Shown piece after piece: positions 8,971 to 17,732 of a stretch of 64,000 nt of DNA. The notes beneath the pieces are model-generated. The model was not told where the DNA came from, did no database searches, and was given only the letters and a program-made list of their open reading frames with translations. This DNA comes from an uncultured Aquimarina sp. (GTDB lineage Bacteria; Bacteroidota; Bacteroidia; Flavobacteriales; Flavobacteriaceae): positions 186,001 to 250,000 of the forward strand of contig NZ_CANLMP010000004.1 of the NCBI RefSeq assembly GCF_947492405.1, written 5' to 3'. Positions within the stretch are counted from its first letter, which is position 1; every line of letters starts with the position of its first letter. A program made the translations under genes and the position numbers.

Positions 8971-9327
8971 TTAGTTTAGATTCTTAAGAGGAAATTCCAT
9001 AAGATACTCTGCCTTATGAAAAGATATACAAACTGCTCCTCCTGTCATTTTTGAAATAGTCATCTTAATATAAACTTGTTCACCTTTAATCACCTTTCCA
9101 AAAACCCACATTTCAGTTCCTCCCTGTTGAGTTTCTTCTAAAGGCCCTTCACTATAATCCTCAACTTCTAAATTGAGAATTATTTCTTCACGCATTTTAG
9201 CGGTAATACTTAAATCTGCAAGATTCTGAATACTATTTTTAGGGCGATTGGAGAAGATTATTCCTAGAGACTTTATAATCGCCTTAAGTTCCTGCAAAAA
9301 AGATTTTACAATTAATTTATCCGCCAT
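8971..9327 (-). CDS. MqsR-family toxin (putative mRNA interferase)
   Basis: 118 aa, cytoplasmic. The C-terminal part, EDYSEGPLEETQQGGTEMWVFG then GEQVYIKMTISK and AVCISFHKAEYLMEFP, follows the MqsR pattern (strand, K in YIKMT, SFH near the end). The proposed activity is ribosome-independent mRNA cleavage. It is the first gene of a two-gene operon with the antitoxin 14 nt downstream. The promoter and putative operators are at 9337-9394. Family assignment rests on motif memory rather than alignment; the toxin role is strongly supported by the partner. Confidence 0.75.
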   Translation of the reverse strand: MADKLIVKSFLQELKAIIKSLGIIFSNRPKNSIQNLADLSITAKMREEIILNLEVEDYSEGPLEETQQGGTEMWVFGKVIKGEQVYIKMTISKMTGGAVCISFHKAEYLMEFPLKNLN

Positions 9328-9336
9328 ATTAATGTG

Positions 9337-9394
9337 TTAAACACTTTGCAAACATATACATAAACCTCTCAAAAAACAACTTTAAAGTGTTTAA
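9337..9394 (-). promoter_or_regulatory. Promoter and operator repeats of the toxin-antitoxin operon
   Basis: On the minus strand, a -7 box TATGTTTG (9349-9356) lies 20 nt from a TTG -33 element (9377-9379), a good Bacteroidota promoter about 20 nt upstream of the toxin start. An 11-bp inverted repeat, TTAAACACTTT (9337-9347) and AAAGTGTTTAA (9384-9394), brackets it. The first arm also overlaps a small palindrome GTGTTAAACAC (9334-9344). This arrangement suggests autorepression by the HTH antitoxin. Confidence 0.6.
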
Positions 9395-9551
9395 TTCATT
9401 ATTTTATAACTATTTTTCAACTTTAAAGTAAAATTATTATGACTGCTAATACTGTTTTTGATTAATCTCTTAATTTTAGCCAAATAGCTAGGCATATACA
9501 ATCAATCCCACAATCATACCAGATATATATTTTCAGACACCTCCTTTGGCC

Positions 9552-10172
9552 CTATCGTATTCGAATCCCCACACCAACATTATGAGTTATACTTGATAAT
9601 TCAATAAAGTTTAATCTATAGCTGAAGAACCAATTCCTTTTGCGACTATATTGTAGACCAAGACTTATGTTGTTAAATTGTTCATGATTACCACCAACTT
9701 CTCCAAAACCATACAAACCACTTCTATATATTGGTGGGTGCTCTATGGTGGTAGTTGTTTTAATTTCTCGAGGAACTTTTAATTTATACGCGAGATCACT
9801 ATTCAATAATTCTCCTTTTAGCAAATTATAGCTGTAGATCTCTATATCATCGTTATACAATGTATCTCGATATTCCCTAGCTTCTTCAAAAAGATGTTTT
9901 TCTTTTTCAAAAACTCTTTGTTTCTCGCTAATTACAACCTTAGGAATACTTTCGGTAGTTGTTTTAGGCACATATACTGTTTTATACTTGGTAGTTTGAA
10001 CCTGAAACGTATCTACCTTAGTTTGGTAAATGGTATCTTTTACTACTATTATTTGTGGTTTCTCTAATCTATCTACTTCTTTTATATTACATTGTCTCTG
10101 GGTCAAAATATAAATAAACAGTACCAATATAATAAGCAACAAAGACTTATTGCTTGACATTTTATACAACAT
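9552..10172 (-). CDS. Membrane-anchored protein of phage-lysis type, unassigned (spanin-like?)
   Basis: 206 aa. A single N-terminal hydrophobic helix (LLLIILVLFIYIL, about residues 11-23) is followed by a charged, probably coiled periplasmic stretch with alternating V/T strands (DTIYQTKVDTFQVQTTKYKT). The C-terminus is beta-rich and aromatic, ending in GVGIRIR like an outer-membrane strand. Similar small proteins with an N-terminal anchor and DTIY-type repeats occur beside lysis genes of Bacteroidota phages. It follows the holin, amidase and fibre-like genes on the same strand. A role spanning the envelope during lysis is inferred only from context. Confidence 0.5.
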   Translation of the reverse strand: MLYKMSSNKSLLLIILVLFIYILTQRQCNIKEVDRLEKPQIIVVKDTIYQTKVDTFQVQTTKYKTVYVPKTTTESIPKVVISEKQRVFEKEKHLFEEAREYRDTLYNDDIEIYSYNLLKGELLNSDLAYKLKVPREIKTTTTIEHPPIYRSGLYGFGEVGGNHEQFNNISLGLQYSRKRNWFFSYRLNFIELSSITHNVGVGIRIR

Positions 10173-10261
10173 TTAATTTAGAATTTTAAATTTTGAAAAG
10201 TTTACCAGGTTACAACTAAATGCAACCTGGTTTTATTATTTCACATCATCAATCACGGTAG

Positions 10262-11239
10262 CTATACTACTTTATCCAAAGCAGTCTTTAACATTTTTAA
10301 AGAGACCTGAGCTACTATTTTTCTTGGGTTAGCATCTGTAGACAATTGTAAATATCCATTTACAATATCTATATTCTCAATTAGACGGTTCTTAATAGAT
10401 TCCATTTCATCATCCATTGTATCAACCTGAATAAGTTCAAATTTTAAAGAAACATCTTCTAACAATTTATTAGTTACAGGACCACTAAACGATATCATTC
10501 TATATCCTACATAATTACCATGAACAAATGTTTCTTTAGTAGTATCCACAATAAAGGAGAGAGGGTATCTATTTGCTCTAACCTTTATTTTGCCTTTATT
10601 TTTAAAATATGCGAATGCACCAGTAGAGGATGAGTAAATATTTTTCACAAAGAAAAAGCTTCCGATAACCGTACCATCAGCATCCTGAAGCTTATCTACT
10701 TCAATAAAATCTTTATCAAAAGTAATTTCATCGACTTTCACATTGGCATATGTTCTTATATCATGTTTTAAAACAGAGTTTTTTAATGCTTTATAATCAC
10801 CATCAGTAACCGAAATCTTATTACTTAAAGCTGCATTGATCACATTATTTCTAACAGGATTAACAGATGTTGCAGATAACATATTATCAACTGTAACACT
10901 ACCGCCTCCTGATAAAGATAAGGATGCTAATTTTTCTTTTTCTGCATTTGTAAAATCATTACTAGATAACCCTTTGTTAGGTTCTGTATTCACCTTGTTT
11001 GTTAGTGCTTCTAACAATCCATGTATCTGATCCATATCCCAAAACTTCGGAATATCTAGTGTAGTCCCATTGGTAAACTCGATTACGATAGCCTTATCTG
11101 CATCCTTGACTACATCTTTAATGATTTCTCCATCATTTTTATGATAAAAACCATCTATTAACTGCTCGTATTGCTGCTCTGTAGGAATATCTCCTGTTTC
11201 AAAATATGATTTTAATTCTTCTTTAGTTTTTATTGACAT
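10262..11239 (-). CDS. Phage tail/fibre-like structural protein
   Basis: 325 aa. It opens with SIKTKEELKSYFETGDIPTEQQ and LIDGFYH, a leader seen in many Bacteroidota phage and phage-derived structural proteins. A linker (GLSSNDFTNAEKEKLASLS) and beta-rich segments follow. The C-terminus (NIDIVNGYLQLSTDANPRKIVAQVSLKMLK) could be a short trimerising or receptor-facing part. It lies between the holin gene and the 206-aa membrane protein. No transmembrane helix or enzyme motif is visible. Assignment rests on the recognisable N-terminus and the neighbours. Confidence 0.6.
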   Translation of the reverse strand: MSIKTKEELKSYFETGDIPTEQQYEQLIDGFYHKNDGEIIKDVVKDADKAIVIEFTNGTTLDIPKFWDMDQIHGLLEALTNKVNTEPNKGLSSNDFTNAEKEKLASLSLSGGGSVTVDNMLSATSVNPVRNNVINAALSNKISVTDGDYKALKNSVLKHDIRTYANVKVDEITFDKDFIEVDKLQDADGTVIGSFFFVKNIYSSSTGAFAYFKNKGKIKVRANRYPLSFIVDTTKETFVHGNYVGYRMISFSGPVTNKLLEDVSLKFELIQVDTMDDEMESIKNRLIENIDIVNGYLQLSTDANPRKIVAQVSLKMLKTALDKVV

Positions 11240-11423
11240 TATTATTTTTTAATATATTATTTAATTGTTTTCCTTTTAAAAACTGCCACTCTCTGGTTAT
11301 TCTTGAGTTTGATTTTATCACATAGATATCCTTGTCACAACTAATTAAGGGTGACGGGTAATGATATTCATTATGATATCAATTAAGAAATAGCCAGAAG
11401 AGCAGAAATTTATATGTATCTCC

Positions 11424-11834
11424 TTATTTTTTTCCTTCTTTAGAGATACTGCTTATGGTTTCTGAAAGGCCTCCTGACTTTAGCAAAGTCACCAGCGCTT
11501 TAAAAAGGTCTATACCATAAATTTTATTGAAGTTTTCTAAAATAGATTTTATCTCTGTAATGGCTACGAATCCAGCAATTATCTTAAGAAAAGGAACCTC
11601 ATCTACAATGAAGGTTTCTAATAAAAAAGATGCCAGAATCACCAAATTATAGATAAAAAACTTTGAGATCGTATTGCCAATTCCTTTACTACTGATCGGA
11701 ATTTTGTTTTTATAGGATGCATACGACCCAGTAATAAAATCTACCAAAATAAGGAAGACCATCGTCATCATCACTCCATTAACAGGTGATAGGATCGTAA
11801 GTAACCAGAATGCCATATTTATAATTTTATCCAT
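11424..11834 (-). CDS. Phage holin family protein
   Basis: 136 aa, mostly hydrophobic. Helices lie at about residues 6-30 (FWLLTILSPVNGVMMTMVFLI) and 58-100 (FIYNLVILASFLL, FLKIIAGFVAIT). A polar loop FITGSYASYKNKIPISSKG, typical of the phage holin 4-type family, lies between them. Holins open the inner membrane so that the muralytic enzyme can act. The gene overlaps the amidase gene upstream by 8 nt, a classic endolysin-holin pair. The C-terminus is charged and cytoplasmic. Confidence 0.85.
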   Translation of the reverse strand: MDKIINMAFWLLTILSPVNGVMMTMVFLILVDFITGSYASYKNKIPISSKGIGNTISKFFIYNLVILASFLLETFIVDEVPFLKIIAGFVAITEIKSILENFNKIYGIDLFKALVTLLKSGGLSETISSISKEGKK

Positions 11835-12255
11835 GTTTAATTAATTTTTTATACTCTAAAACTCGATTCTTAGGATATGCCTGTATACATACCTTATTGT
11901 TTTGATTACCTCCGAGAACATACACAAACCCTTTTGTCTCTTTGATAAAAAAACCAACATGACCTTTCCAGCTACTGGGACTTTCACGCCACAAGACAAC
12001 TACATCTCCTACACTAGGAGTATTGGTAGATTGCCCTATATTGAGCCAACTACGAGCATTAAGCTTACCAGAATAGGAATAACCGGTTTTTTTCGCCACC
12101 CAATTGGCAAATGCACTGCACCAGGCAGTTTCATCCTTCAATTGTTTGCCATCAAACCCAAGTTCATTAAAATAGGAAACGATCTGTGGATGATCTTTGG
12201 AGCCACTAATCTCAGTAACACCATACTGAGATAGCGCCATTTCTAAAATATTCAT
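11827..12255 (-). CDS. Endolysin-type peptidoglycan amidase/peptidase (TIGR02594/CHAP-like)
   Basis: 142 aa, no signal peptide. The papain-like fold is recognisable: catalytic Cys in DETAWCSAFANWVAKKTG (about residue 46), His in SWKGHVGFFI (about residue 98), and GGNQNNKV (about 115-122). It begins MNILEMALSQYGVTEISG, as in the TIGR02594 family found in phages and phage-derived particles. It would cut peptide stems of peptidoglycan after the overlapping holin opens the membrane. It is the first gene of the lysis set; its upstream 548 nt is non-coding and contains a possible operator. Confidence 0.85.
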   Translation of the reverse strand: MNILEMALSQYGVTEISGSKDHPQIVSYFNELGFDGKQLKDETAWCSAFANWVAKKTGYSYSGKLNARSWLNIGQSTNTPSVGDVVVLWRESPSSWKGHVGFFIKETKGFVYVLGGNQNNKVCIQAYPKNRVLEYKKLIKHG

Positions 12256-12803
12256 CTGTTCTTTTTTTATTGTTTTTTAACTGTCATATGGAATTCGCCA
12301 TACAACATAAGATTCGCATCAACTTAGTAGTTATGACTCATTTCACACGTTAAAAATGTTTTGATTTCTTCCTTGTAAATTATTCCTATTCAAAAAAATC
12401 TATCATATTCATCACGAAACTTCGTAACTTCCTTTTTGAGGATTCTTTTTGAATTGTATTCATTACTTAGAAATAGATTAATTGCGCAAAAAAGTTATGA
12501 TTTTAGAGCTTAATTATAAACCTGCAGGAACCTAAAAAATCTCTTTCTTTTTTGCATAGAATTACAGTAAACTGTTAGTGCACTTTTATCATCAATTTGT
12601 CATTAAAATCAATGATTTACAGTACGTTGAAAAGCTTATACAAATATACGAATACAACAAGGGTTTATAAAGATTATTCCCCTTTACTTACTGCAACTAC
12701 GGGAGTAAAAATAAGGCTGGATTTCGTGGTGATTTACCCGAAATCCAGCCTTTTAAAAAATTCCTTTCTCCTTTCCAGAGAAAAGGATTTCAGACAGAAA
12801 ATT
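12256..12803. other. Non-coding gap between endolysin and M14 carboxypeptidase genes
   Basis: About 550 nt with no credible gene. It holds the terminator of the carboxypeptidase gene (12713-12752) and a small dyad ACAGT-AA-ACTGT (12564-12575), which resembles the CAG/CTG half-sites near the repressor at 23541-23577. The promoter of the lysis genes should lie here, but no convincing TAnnTTTG box was found. Confidence 0.5.
12713..12752 (-). terminator. Terminator of the M14 carboxypeptidase gene
   Basis: Arms 12713-12726 (AAGGCTGGATTTCG) and 12739-12752 pair perfectly around a 12-nt loop. On the minus strand a T-rich run follows. It lies about 50 nt after the stop of the gene at 12804-16037. 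Confidence 0.85.
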
Positions 12804-15800
12804 TTATCGTACTATAAATCTTTTTATCTTTCGTTCAGCGTCATTTCCTACCTGTAATAGATACAATCCGTTAGATAAGTTACTTACATCAATATTACCA
12901 TCACCTATTTTTGTATTTATTACTTTTTGTCCAGCATAATTATAGATTGTAATGCTAGCATCTTTATCCGAAATACCTTTTACAAATAAAACTCCTTCTG
13001 TTACAGGGTTAGGGTATAATTGAAATATTTCTGTAGGATTGATGCTAATCTCAGTATTTGCTCTAGAAACTGTTGTTCCTCCAATATTTACTGTATAATC
13101 TTCTACTTCTCCATAGGTAAATGTTTCACAAGGAGTGGCAGTGGCATTGTACTTTAAACTTACACGCATTCTTGTAGCTCCCGCAAGCGCGCTAGACGGT
13201 ACTGTAAAGTCATATGATTGATTCGCTTCACTTCGGGTGGATTCAGAAATTATTTTCTCTGAATTATCAAAAGTTCCATTTTGGTCGTAATCAATCCATA
13301 CATTCCAATATTCTGTATATACTGTTCCAGTATAATTAAGACTTAATACAATTGTATTTTGCCCGTAGGATACAGCACCTGTTAGATTAGTGTAATCCGT
13401 ATATCCACTTGCTGCTGCTGTGGCATTATCAATTCCTCCGATACTTACATAATCGATATATTCATCATTTACATTATTACCTTGACTGCTACAATAAGTT
13501 ATTACGACTCCTGTCGTGGTAAAAGTTACAGAATCACTGGCTGAAGAGCTATTTCCTGCAGCATCTTTTGCCACTACAACAAACGTATATTCCGAATTAG
13601 GGTTCAACCCACTAACTGTAGTATTTGCAGCAACAGAAGTAGTTATCAAATTGGCTCCTTCATAAATTTCATATTCAGAAACTCCAATATCATCCGTAGA
13701 AGCACTCCAGGATAAATCAGCCGTTGTACCTGTAATATTAGAAACAGACAGATTTGCGGGTACCGAAGGTGCCTGAGTATCTGGGGTGGTAGACAAAATC
13801 TTAAGATCATCAATTGCCATATCACTTCGGAATCCAGTTCCAGTCGTACCTTTAAACTGAAGTTGTATAACCGATCCTACATATGCAGAAAGATCTATCG
13901 ACGCTTGGTTCCATTGATTTCCTTGAGTTCCGTTTCTATTCCAAAGCGAAGTATAACTTGATCCATCGTCAGTACTTACCAAAACCTCTAAAGATCCCAT
14001 ATTGGTTCCGTTCATATGATATCCAAACTCTAAGGTTGCTCCAGTTAGCGCCCCAAGATCAATGCACGGGCTATCTAGTAATGCAACTTTTCCGGGATAG
14101 CCATTTCCATTACCTGATGCTTCTGTGAATATATAAAAAGATCCTTCTTGAGCAGAAGATGGTCCTGTACCGTTAGACGGTGTTCCATTACTATCGCGGG
14201 TCCAATTAATATCATCCGTATTCGCATCTGTCCACGCTCCTAGATTCGCTTCAAAACCTTCAGTATATGGAAAAGCTGATATTCCGGCACAGGCAGGTAC
14301 CGTGGTGGTGGTAAAGGATGTGGAATCACTATACGGTGATGTGGTAGTTCCTGCACAAATACTACGTACTTGGGCTTCATAAGTCGTCTCTGCCAATAAA
14401 CCAGAAAGATCAGTAGTATTGGTTGCTACTGAAACTACAGTCCAATTGGCAGTACCAGTTTGTCTATACCTCAGATCAAAAGTAGCACCCGCACTATCTG
14501 ACCAACTTAGACTAGCGCTGGTTGATTGCACAGAAGATGCAACCAATCCTGTAGGTGCTACCGCTCCTATTGGTGTAAGTTGAACATCTTGAATCACTGC
14601 TTGACCATCCGCAATCGTAACACCTGTGATTGTTTTTGATTCATAACATTCTGCTTCATAAATCAAGGTATAGGTTCCCGCTTTAATAGGTCTGTAATAA
14701 TCTCCCTCTGGTATTTCTGTCGGTGTCCAAGTTTCATAGGTTTCTTTTCCCATTACAGTCACTTTAGCATCAATTGCTTGATTAGTAACAGCATCTGTTA
14801 CAACACCACGAATTCCGTAATTAATCTGTTTTAGAAAACCGATCAATGCTTCCTGATTATAGTTCCAAAAATTAACCAATTGATTTGCTGCTGGTGTTTT
14901 GGCATTAGAAAGTTCTACAGTTACTTCTCTTCCTTTATGAAAGTAGATTTGATAATCTTGTCGTCCTCCTTGTACTTCGTACCAATCATACCCATTAGTA
15001 ATTCCATTATTAAGCGCATCAAAATATCCATTTGGACTATTTTGCTGACAAAAATCTCTATATTCTTCTGATACGTGAACAAAATAATCTTCATCAGGAT
15101 GTGCTCCAGCATATGTGTCCCAAGGGTAATTGATTAGTTCTATTCCGCCATGAAAATTAGCCGATAACACGAAATGCCTGGAGGCTGCAAAATTCATGAA
15201 ATGCTGCGTTTCTGTTTGATAACTATTACCATCTGGATTTGCTCCATCATCCGGATCCGGATAGTTACGGTTGAGGTCTACATTATTAGCATTCCCTCGG
15301 GTAGCATTAGCTACCGATGTATTACCCGCACTATTTCTATACGTTCCGTCTGGATTCGCTAATGGATTAATCCACACTTCATTATTATCCAACAGTTGTT
15401 TAATCTCGGCATGTCTTGGATGTGAAGTGTCATTATATGTAGTTAATAAAAAATCAATAAGATTGAGCATCATAGGATACCCCGCAATCTCATCTCCATG
15501 CATCGAAGAGGTATACATCACACGAGGTTCTTGCTCGTTTGACCCAACATTATCAGATAGTTTTACAAAAAGTATGGATTTATCTCCTTCCGTTGTAGCT
15601 CCAATATTTTCTACTTGACATATTGTAGGATTATTAGTAGCAAAATCATTCATCATGCTTACATAATCAGCATAGGTAGGATATGCAGTTAACGGAAACG
15701 TAGCTGCTTTTACTAACAGGTCCGAGGTCATAGTTCTGTACCCAATAATATTATCTTCTTGTGTTGTAGTAAAAGGAATATTTTTTTGTAAAAACTGATC

Positions 15801-16037
15801 AAATTGTGTTTGATTAGCCATTAATTTTACAATTCCCGTAGCTTCGTCATAATGAACAATGGATAACTCTTGAGTAAGAGACTGTAATTGAGCAGGACTG
15901 TTTATAACGATATCGAATATTACCTCTCCTTTTAGGTTTAGATATTCAATAGCACGTTCTTTTTGAGTTTGCTGTGCAAATAGTGAAGTACCTAGGATCA
16001 TGCAGACCCATAAGGCAAGTGTTAGTTTTTTCTTCAT
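12804..16037 (-). CDS. Secreted M14 zinc carboxypeptidase with FN3, MAM, GEVED and T9SS domains
   Basis: 1077 aa. Signal peptide about 1-21, propeptide to ~115, then the M14 domain. Zinc ligands are His180 and Glu183 in SSMHGDEIAGYP and His296 in LSANFHGG; the catalytic Glu375 is in GREVTVELS. A transthyretin-like domain (about 406-490) follows as in carboxypeptidase D. Next come a fibronectin III domain, a MAM-like domain (FPYTEGFEANLGAW), a second FN3 (APSVPANLSVSNITG), and a GEVED domain (WNVWIDYDQNGTFD, TYGEVEDYTVNIG). A T9SS type A sorting domain (QLYPNPVTEGVLFV) ends the protein. It probably degrades proteins outside the cell. It has its own terminator, so it looks like an independent unit inside the accessory island. 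Confidence 0.92.
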   Translation of the reverse strand: MKKKLTLALWVCMILGTSLFAQQTQKERAIEYLNLKGEVIFDIVINSPAQLQSLTQELSIVHYDEATGIVKLMANQTQFDQFLQKNIPFTTTQEDNIIGYRTMTSDLLVKAATFPLTAYPTYADYVSMMNDFATNNPTICQVENIGATTEGDKSILFVKLSDNVGSNEQEPRVMYTSSMHGDEIAGYPMMLNLIDFLLTTYNDTSHPRHAEIKQLLDNNEVWINPLANPDGTYRNSAGNTSVANATRGNANNVDLNRNYPDPDDGANPDGNSYQTETQHFMNFAASRHFVLSANFHGGIELINYPWDTYAGAHPDEDYFVHVSEEYRDFCQQNSPNGYFDALNNGITNGYDWYEVQGGRQDYQIYFHKGREVTVELSNAKTPAANQLVNFWNYNQEALIGFLKQINYGIRGVVTDAVTNQAIDAKVTVMGKETYETWTPTEIPEGDYYRPIKAGTYTLIYEAECYESKTITGVTIADGQAVIQDVQLTPIGAVAPTGLVASSVQSTSASLSWSDSAGATFDLRYRQTGTANWTVVSVATNTTDLSGLLAETTYEAQVRSICAGTTTSPYSDSTSFTTTTVPACAGISAFPYTEGFEANLGAWTDANTDDINWTRDSNGTPSNGTGPSSAQEGSFYIFTEASGNGNGYPGKVALLDSPCIDLGALTGATLEFGYHMNGTNMGSLEVLVSTDDGSSYTSLWNRNGTQGNQWNQASIDLSAYVGSVIQLQFKGTTGTGFRSDMAIDDLKILSTTPDTQAPSVPANLSVSNITGTTADLSWSASTDDIGVSEYEIYEGANLITTSVAANTTVSGLNPNSEYTFVVVAKDAAGNSSSASDSVTFTTTGVVITYCSSQGNNVNDEYIDYVSIGGIDNATAAASGYTDYTNLTGAVSYGQNTIVLSLNYTGTVYTEYWNVWIDYDQNGTFDNSEKIISESTRSEANQSYDFTVPSSALAGATRMRVSLKYNATATPCETFTYGEVEDYTVNIGGTTVSRANTEISINPTEIFQLYPNPVTEGVLFVKGISDKDASITIYNYAGQKVINTKIGDGNIDVSNLSNGLYLLQVGNDAERKIKRFIVR

Positions 16038-16262
16038 GGTTTTTAAGAGTGTTTGTGTGTGACATACTTTGGTTACGTAGCGGTCAATACAGTTAAATTG
16101 GTTTAATTAATCCTAAAGATAAGTTAAAAAAAGAATAAAATCGTTGTAGAACAACAGATCTTTTCACCAATCTACACTCCAGTTTTCCAATGGGTTAACT
16201 AGTTAAACTGTGTTTTCATGATCACCTTAAGAAGTAATCATGATGAGAAAAAAGAATAGAAA

Positions 16263-16287
16263 AAAACCGCTCGAATTGAGCGGTTTT
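16263..16287 (-). terminator. Terminator of the toxin-immunity operon
   Basis: AAAACCGCTC (16263-16272) pairs with GAGCGGTTTT (16278-16287) around a 5-nt loop. It lies 17 nt past the stop of the SUKH gene, with a T run on the minus strand. Confidence 0.85.
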
Positions 16288-16303
16288 AGTGGTTTAATTT
16301 TGC

Positions 16304-16801
16304 TTAATCATTAAGTCCTTGTTCTCTTCTTTTTTTCAAGGATTCATCAATAACTTTTGCTCGTTCTACACATACATCAATATAGTTACTAAATACACCT
16401 TGCGGTCTTGGCTCGATAAACTTATCCCCCAAATCCACATAAGCAGGACGACAGTTATAAATAATAGGATCTTCTACATTTTCATCCAAATAAATAAATC
16501 CAAATTGTTGGCAAGCATCTACCTGATCTGTAATCCATATCGGTCTGTCTATCTTAGAAATACCATATATTTCGAATTGTTCTTCAGCATCCTCAATCAT
16601 ATCTTCCCAATCAACAATATCTGCTTCAATATAAGTTCGTTCTCCAGCTAAAAACAAAAACTCTCTATAAGCCCTTGGAAACTGAGCTCCATTTAAATAC
16701 TGAATTTCTAAATCCTGTATTTGAGCTATACTAAGACCTTTATTAGTCCAACCCGCTAGAGTTGGATTATCAGCAAAACTCTTTAAATATTTAATTTCCA
16801 T
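16304..16801 (-). CDS. SUKH/SMI1-KNR4-like immunity protein
   Basis: 165 aa, soluble. It contains the SUKH signature region: IQDLEIQYLNGAQFPRAYRE followed by FLFLAGE (about residues 27-53). WEDMIEDAEEQF and a late FGFIYLDE strand also fit. SUKH proteins commonly neutralise the toxin encoded just upstream in polymorphic toxin systems. Here the partner would be the deaminase-like protein whose stop is 1 nt from this start. It is the last gene of a five-gene minus-strand cluster and is followed by a strong terminator. Confidence 0.75.
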   Translation of the reverse strand: MEIKYLKSFADNPTLAGWTNKGLSIAQIQDLEIQYLNGAQFPRAYREFLFLAGERTYIEADIVDWEDMIEDAEEQFEIYGISKIDRPIWITDQVDACQQFGFIYLDENVEDPIIYNCRPAYVDLGDKFIEPRPQGVFSNYIDVCVERAKVIDESLKKRREQGLND

Positions 16802-16802
16802 A

Positions 16803-17720
16803 TTATTTTATTCTTAAGTAATCTTTTAAATTCTTGGTACCCTTAATATTATCAACAGAAACAACCTTTATAGTCCCTCGACCCTTTATCAACTCTTGCA
16901 ACATTAATAATTCTCTTTTACAACTATCACAAGCAATAAAGATATTCTTAGTTGTAATCTCAAAAGTACCTTTTTTAGGTAAATGCTCTTGAATGAAATT
17001 ATAAATAAAGCGAACTTCTGAGTCGAAACCTCTTCGCACACCTTCAAAATCTTCGACATTTCTAAGAAATTTGGGATCTGTTACTACATCTAAAAAATCA
17101 TTATCTATTCTATCTCTTCCCGAATGAGATAATTCAAAAGTTCTCTCCACCAATTTTCCGTTACCGTCAAAACGTTTAATTTCAAACTCAGCAAAATTTC
17201 TTCTCTCCAATTTACTTTTTAGTTTGTTCCCTTTTTTACTTCTTCGAAGATATTTATTAAAATACTTAAAATATAGATTAAACAATTCCTTCTCTCCTAA
17301 GACTTCTCTTTTAATCACATTTACATCATCCCAAAGAGTGTAAAGCCCTCTCTTATTGAGTTTTAAATATTTTTTTCTCAATTCGAGATATTCGTTTATA
17401 AACTTAGAAGCTTTTCTTATTTTAATGACATCATCAAGATACTCGGTAACACTTTTATTAGCTTTTTTAGCTTCTTTTTCTATTCGACTTAATTCTTTTC
17501 GAATTTGAAAAGGTTTATTCTCAACTACCAATTCATCTCCTTTCCAATTCAGAACTTTCTTTTTACCCTTACTAAGTACACTAAAACACCCCAATACTAA
17601 ACTCGTATCCTTTTTGCACACAATTTTCAGATGTGGATTTTGCAGTATATTAGACTTGATAACTCTAACATCTTGTTTCACTTCCCAAAAACTGAGAAGT
17701 TTTTTTAACCATTTTCTCAT
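16803..17720 (-). CDS. Putative deaminase-superfamily polymorphic toxin
   Basis: 305 aa, rich in Lys and Arg. The C-terminal ~90 residues fit the bacterial toxin deaminase pattern: FDSEVRFIYNFIQEHL (metal/active-site D-x-E type motif on a helix), strand GTFEITTKNIFIA, then ACDSCKRELLMLQE (C-x-x-C at the start of the next helix) and strand GTIKVVSV. Such domains deaminate nucleic-acid bases or nucleotides in target cells. The N-terminal ~200 residues are helical and unrecognised. It lies 12 nt downstream of the 634-aa carrier-like gene and immediately upstream of a SUKH immunity gene. Deaminase fold is a motif-based call; substrate unknown. Confidence 0.6.
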   Translation of the reverse strand: MRKWLKKLLSFWEVKQDVRVIKSNILQNPHLKIVCKKDTSLVLGCFSVLSKGKKKVLNWKGDELVVENKPFQIRKELSRIEKEAKKANKSVTEYLDDVIKIRKASKFINEYLELRKKYLKLNKRGLYTLWDDVNVIKREVLGEKELFNLYFKYFNKYLRRSKKGNKLKSKLERRNFAEFEIKRFDGNGKLVERTFELSHSGRDRIDNDFLDVVTDPKFLRNVEDFEGVRRGFDSEVRFIYNFIQEHLPKKGTFEITTKNIFIACDSCKRELLMLQELIKGRGTIKVVSVDNIKGTKNLKDYLRIK

Positions 17721-17732
17721 TTCTTATTGGGG

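Noticed and set aside
11240..11423. Possible small GTG-started gene between holin and fibre-like genes
   Set aside because: About 31 codons, overlaps the next start, and has no ribosome-binding site or motif; treated as non-coding.
12597..12857. Plus-strand frame in the gap before the M14 gene
   Set aside because: It runs through the terminator hairpin and into the opposite strand of the carboxypeptidase gene; composition is not protein-like.
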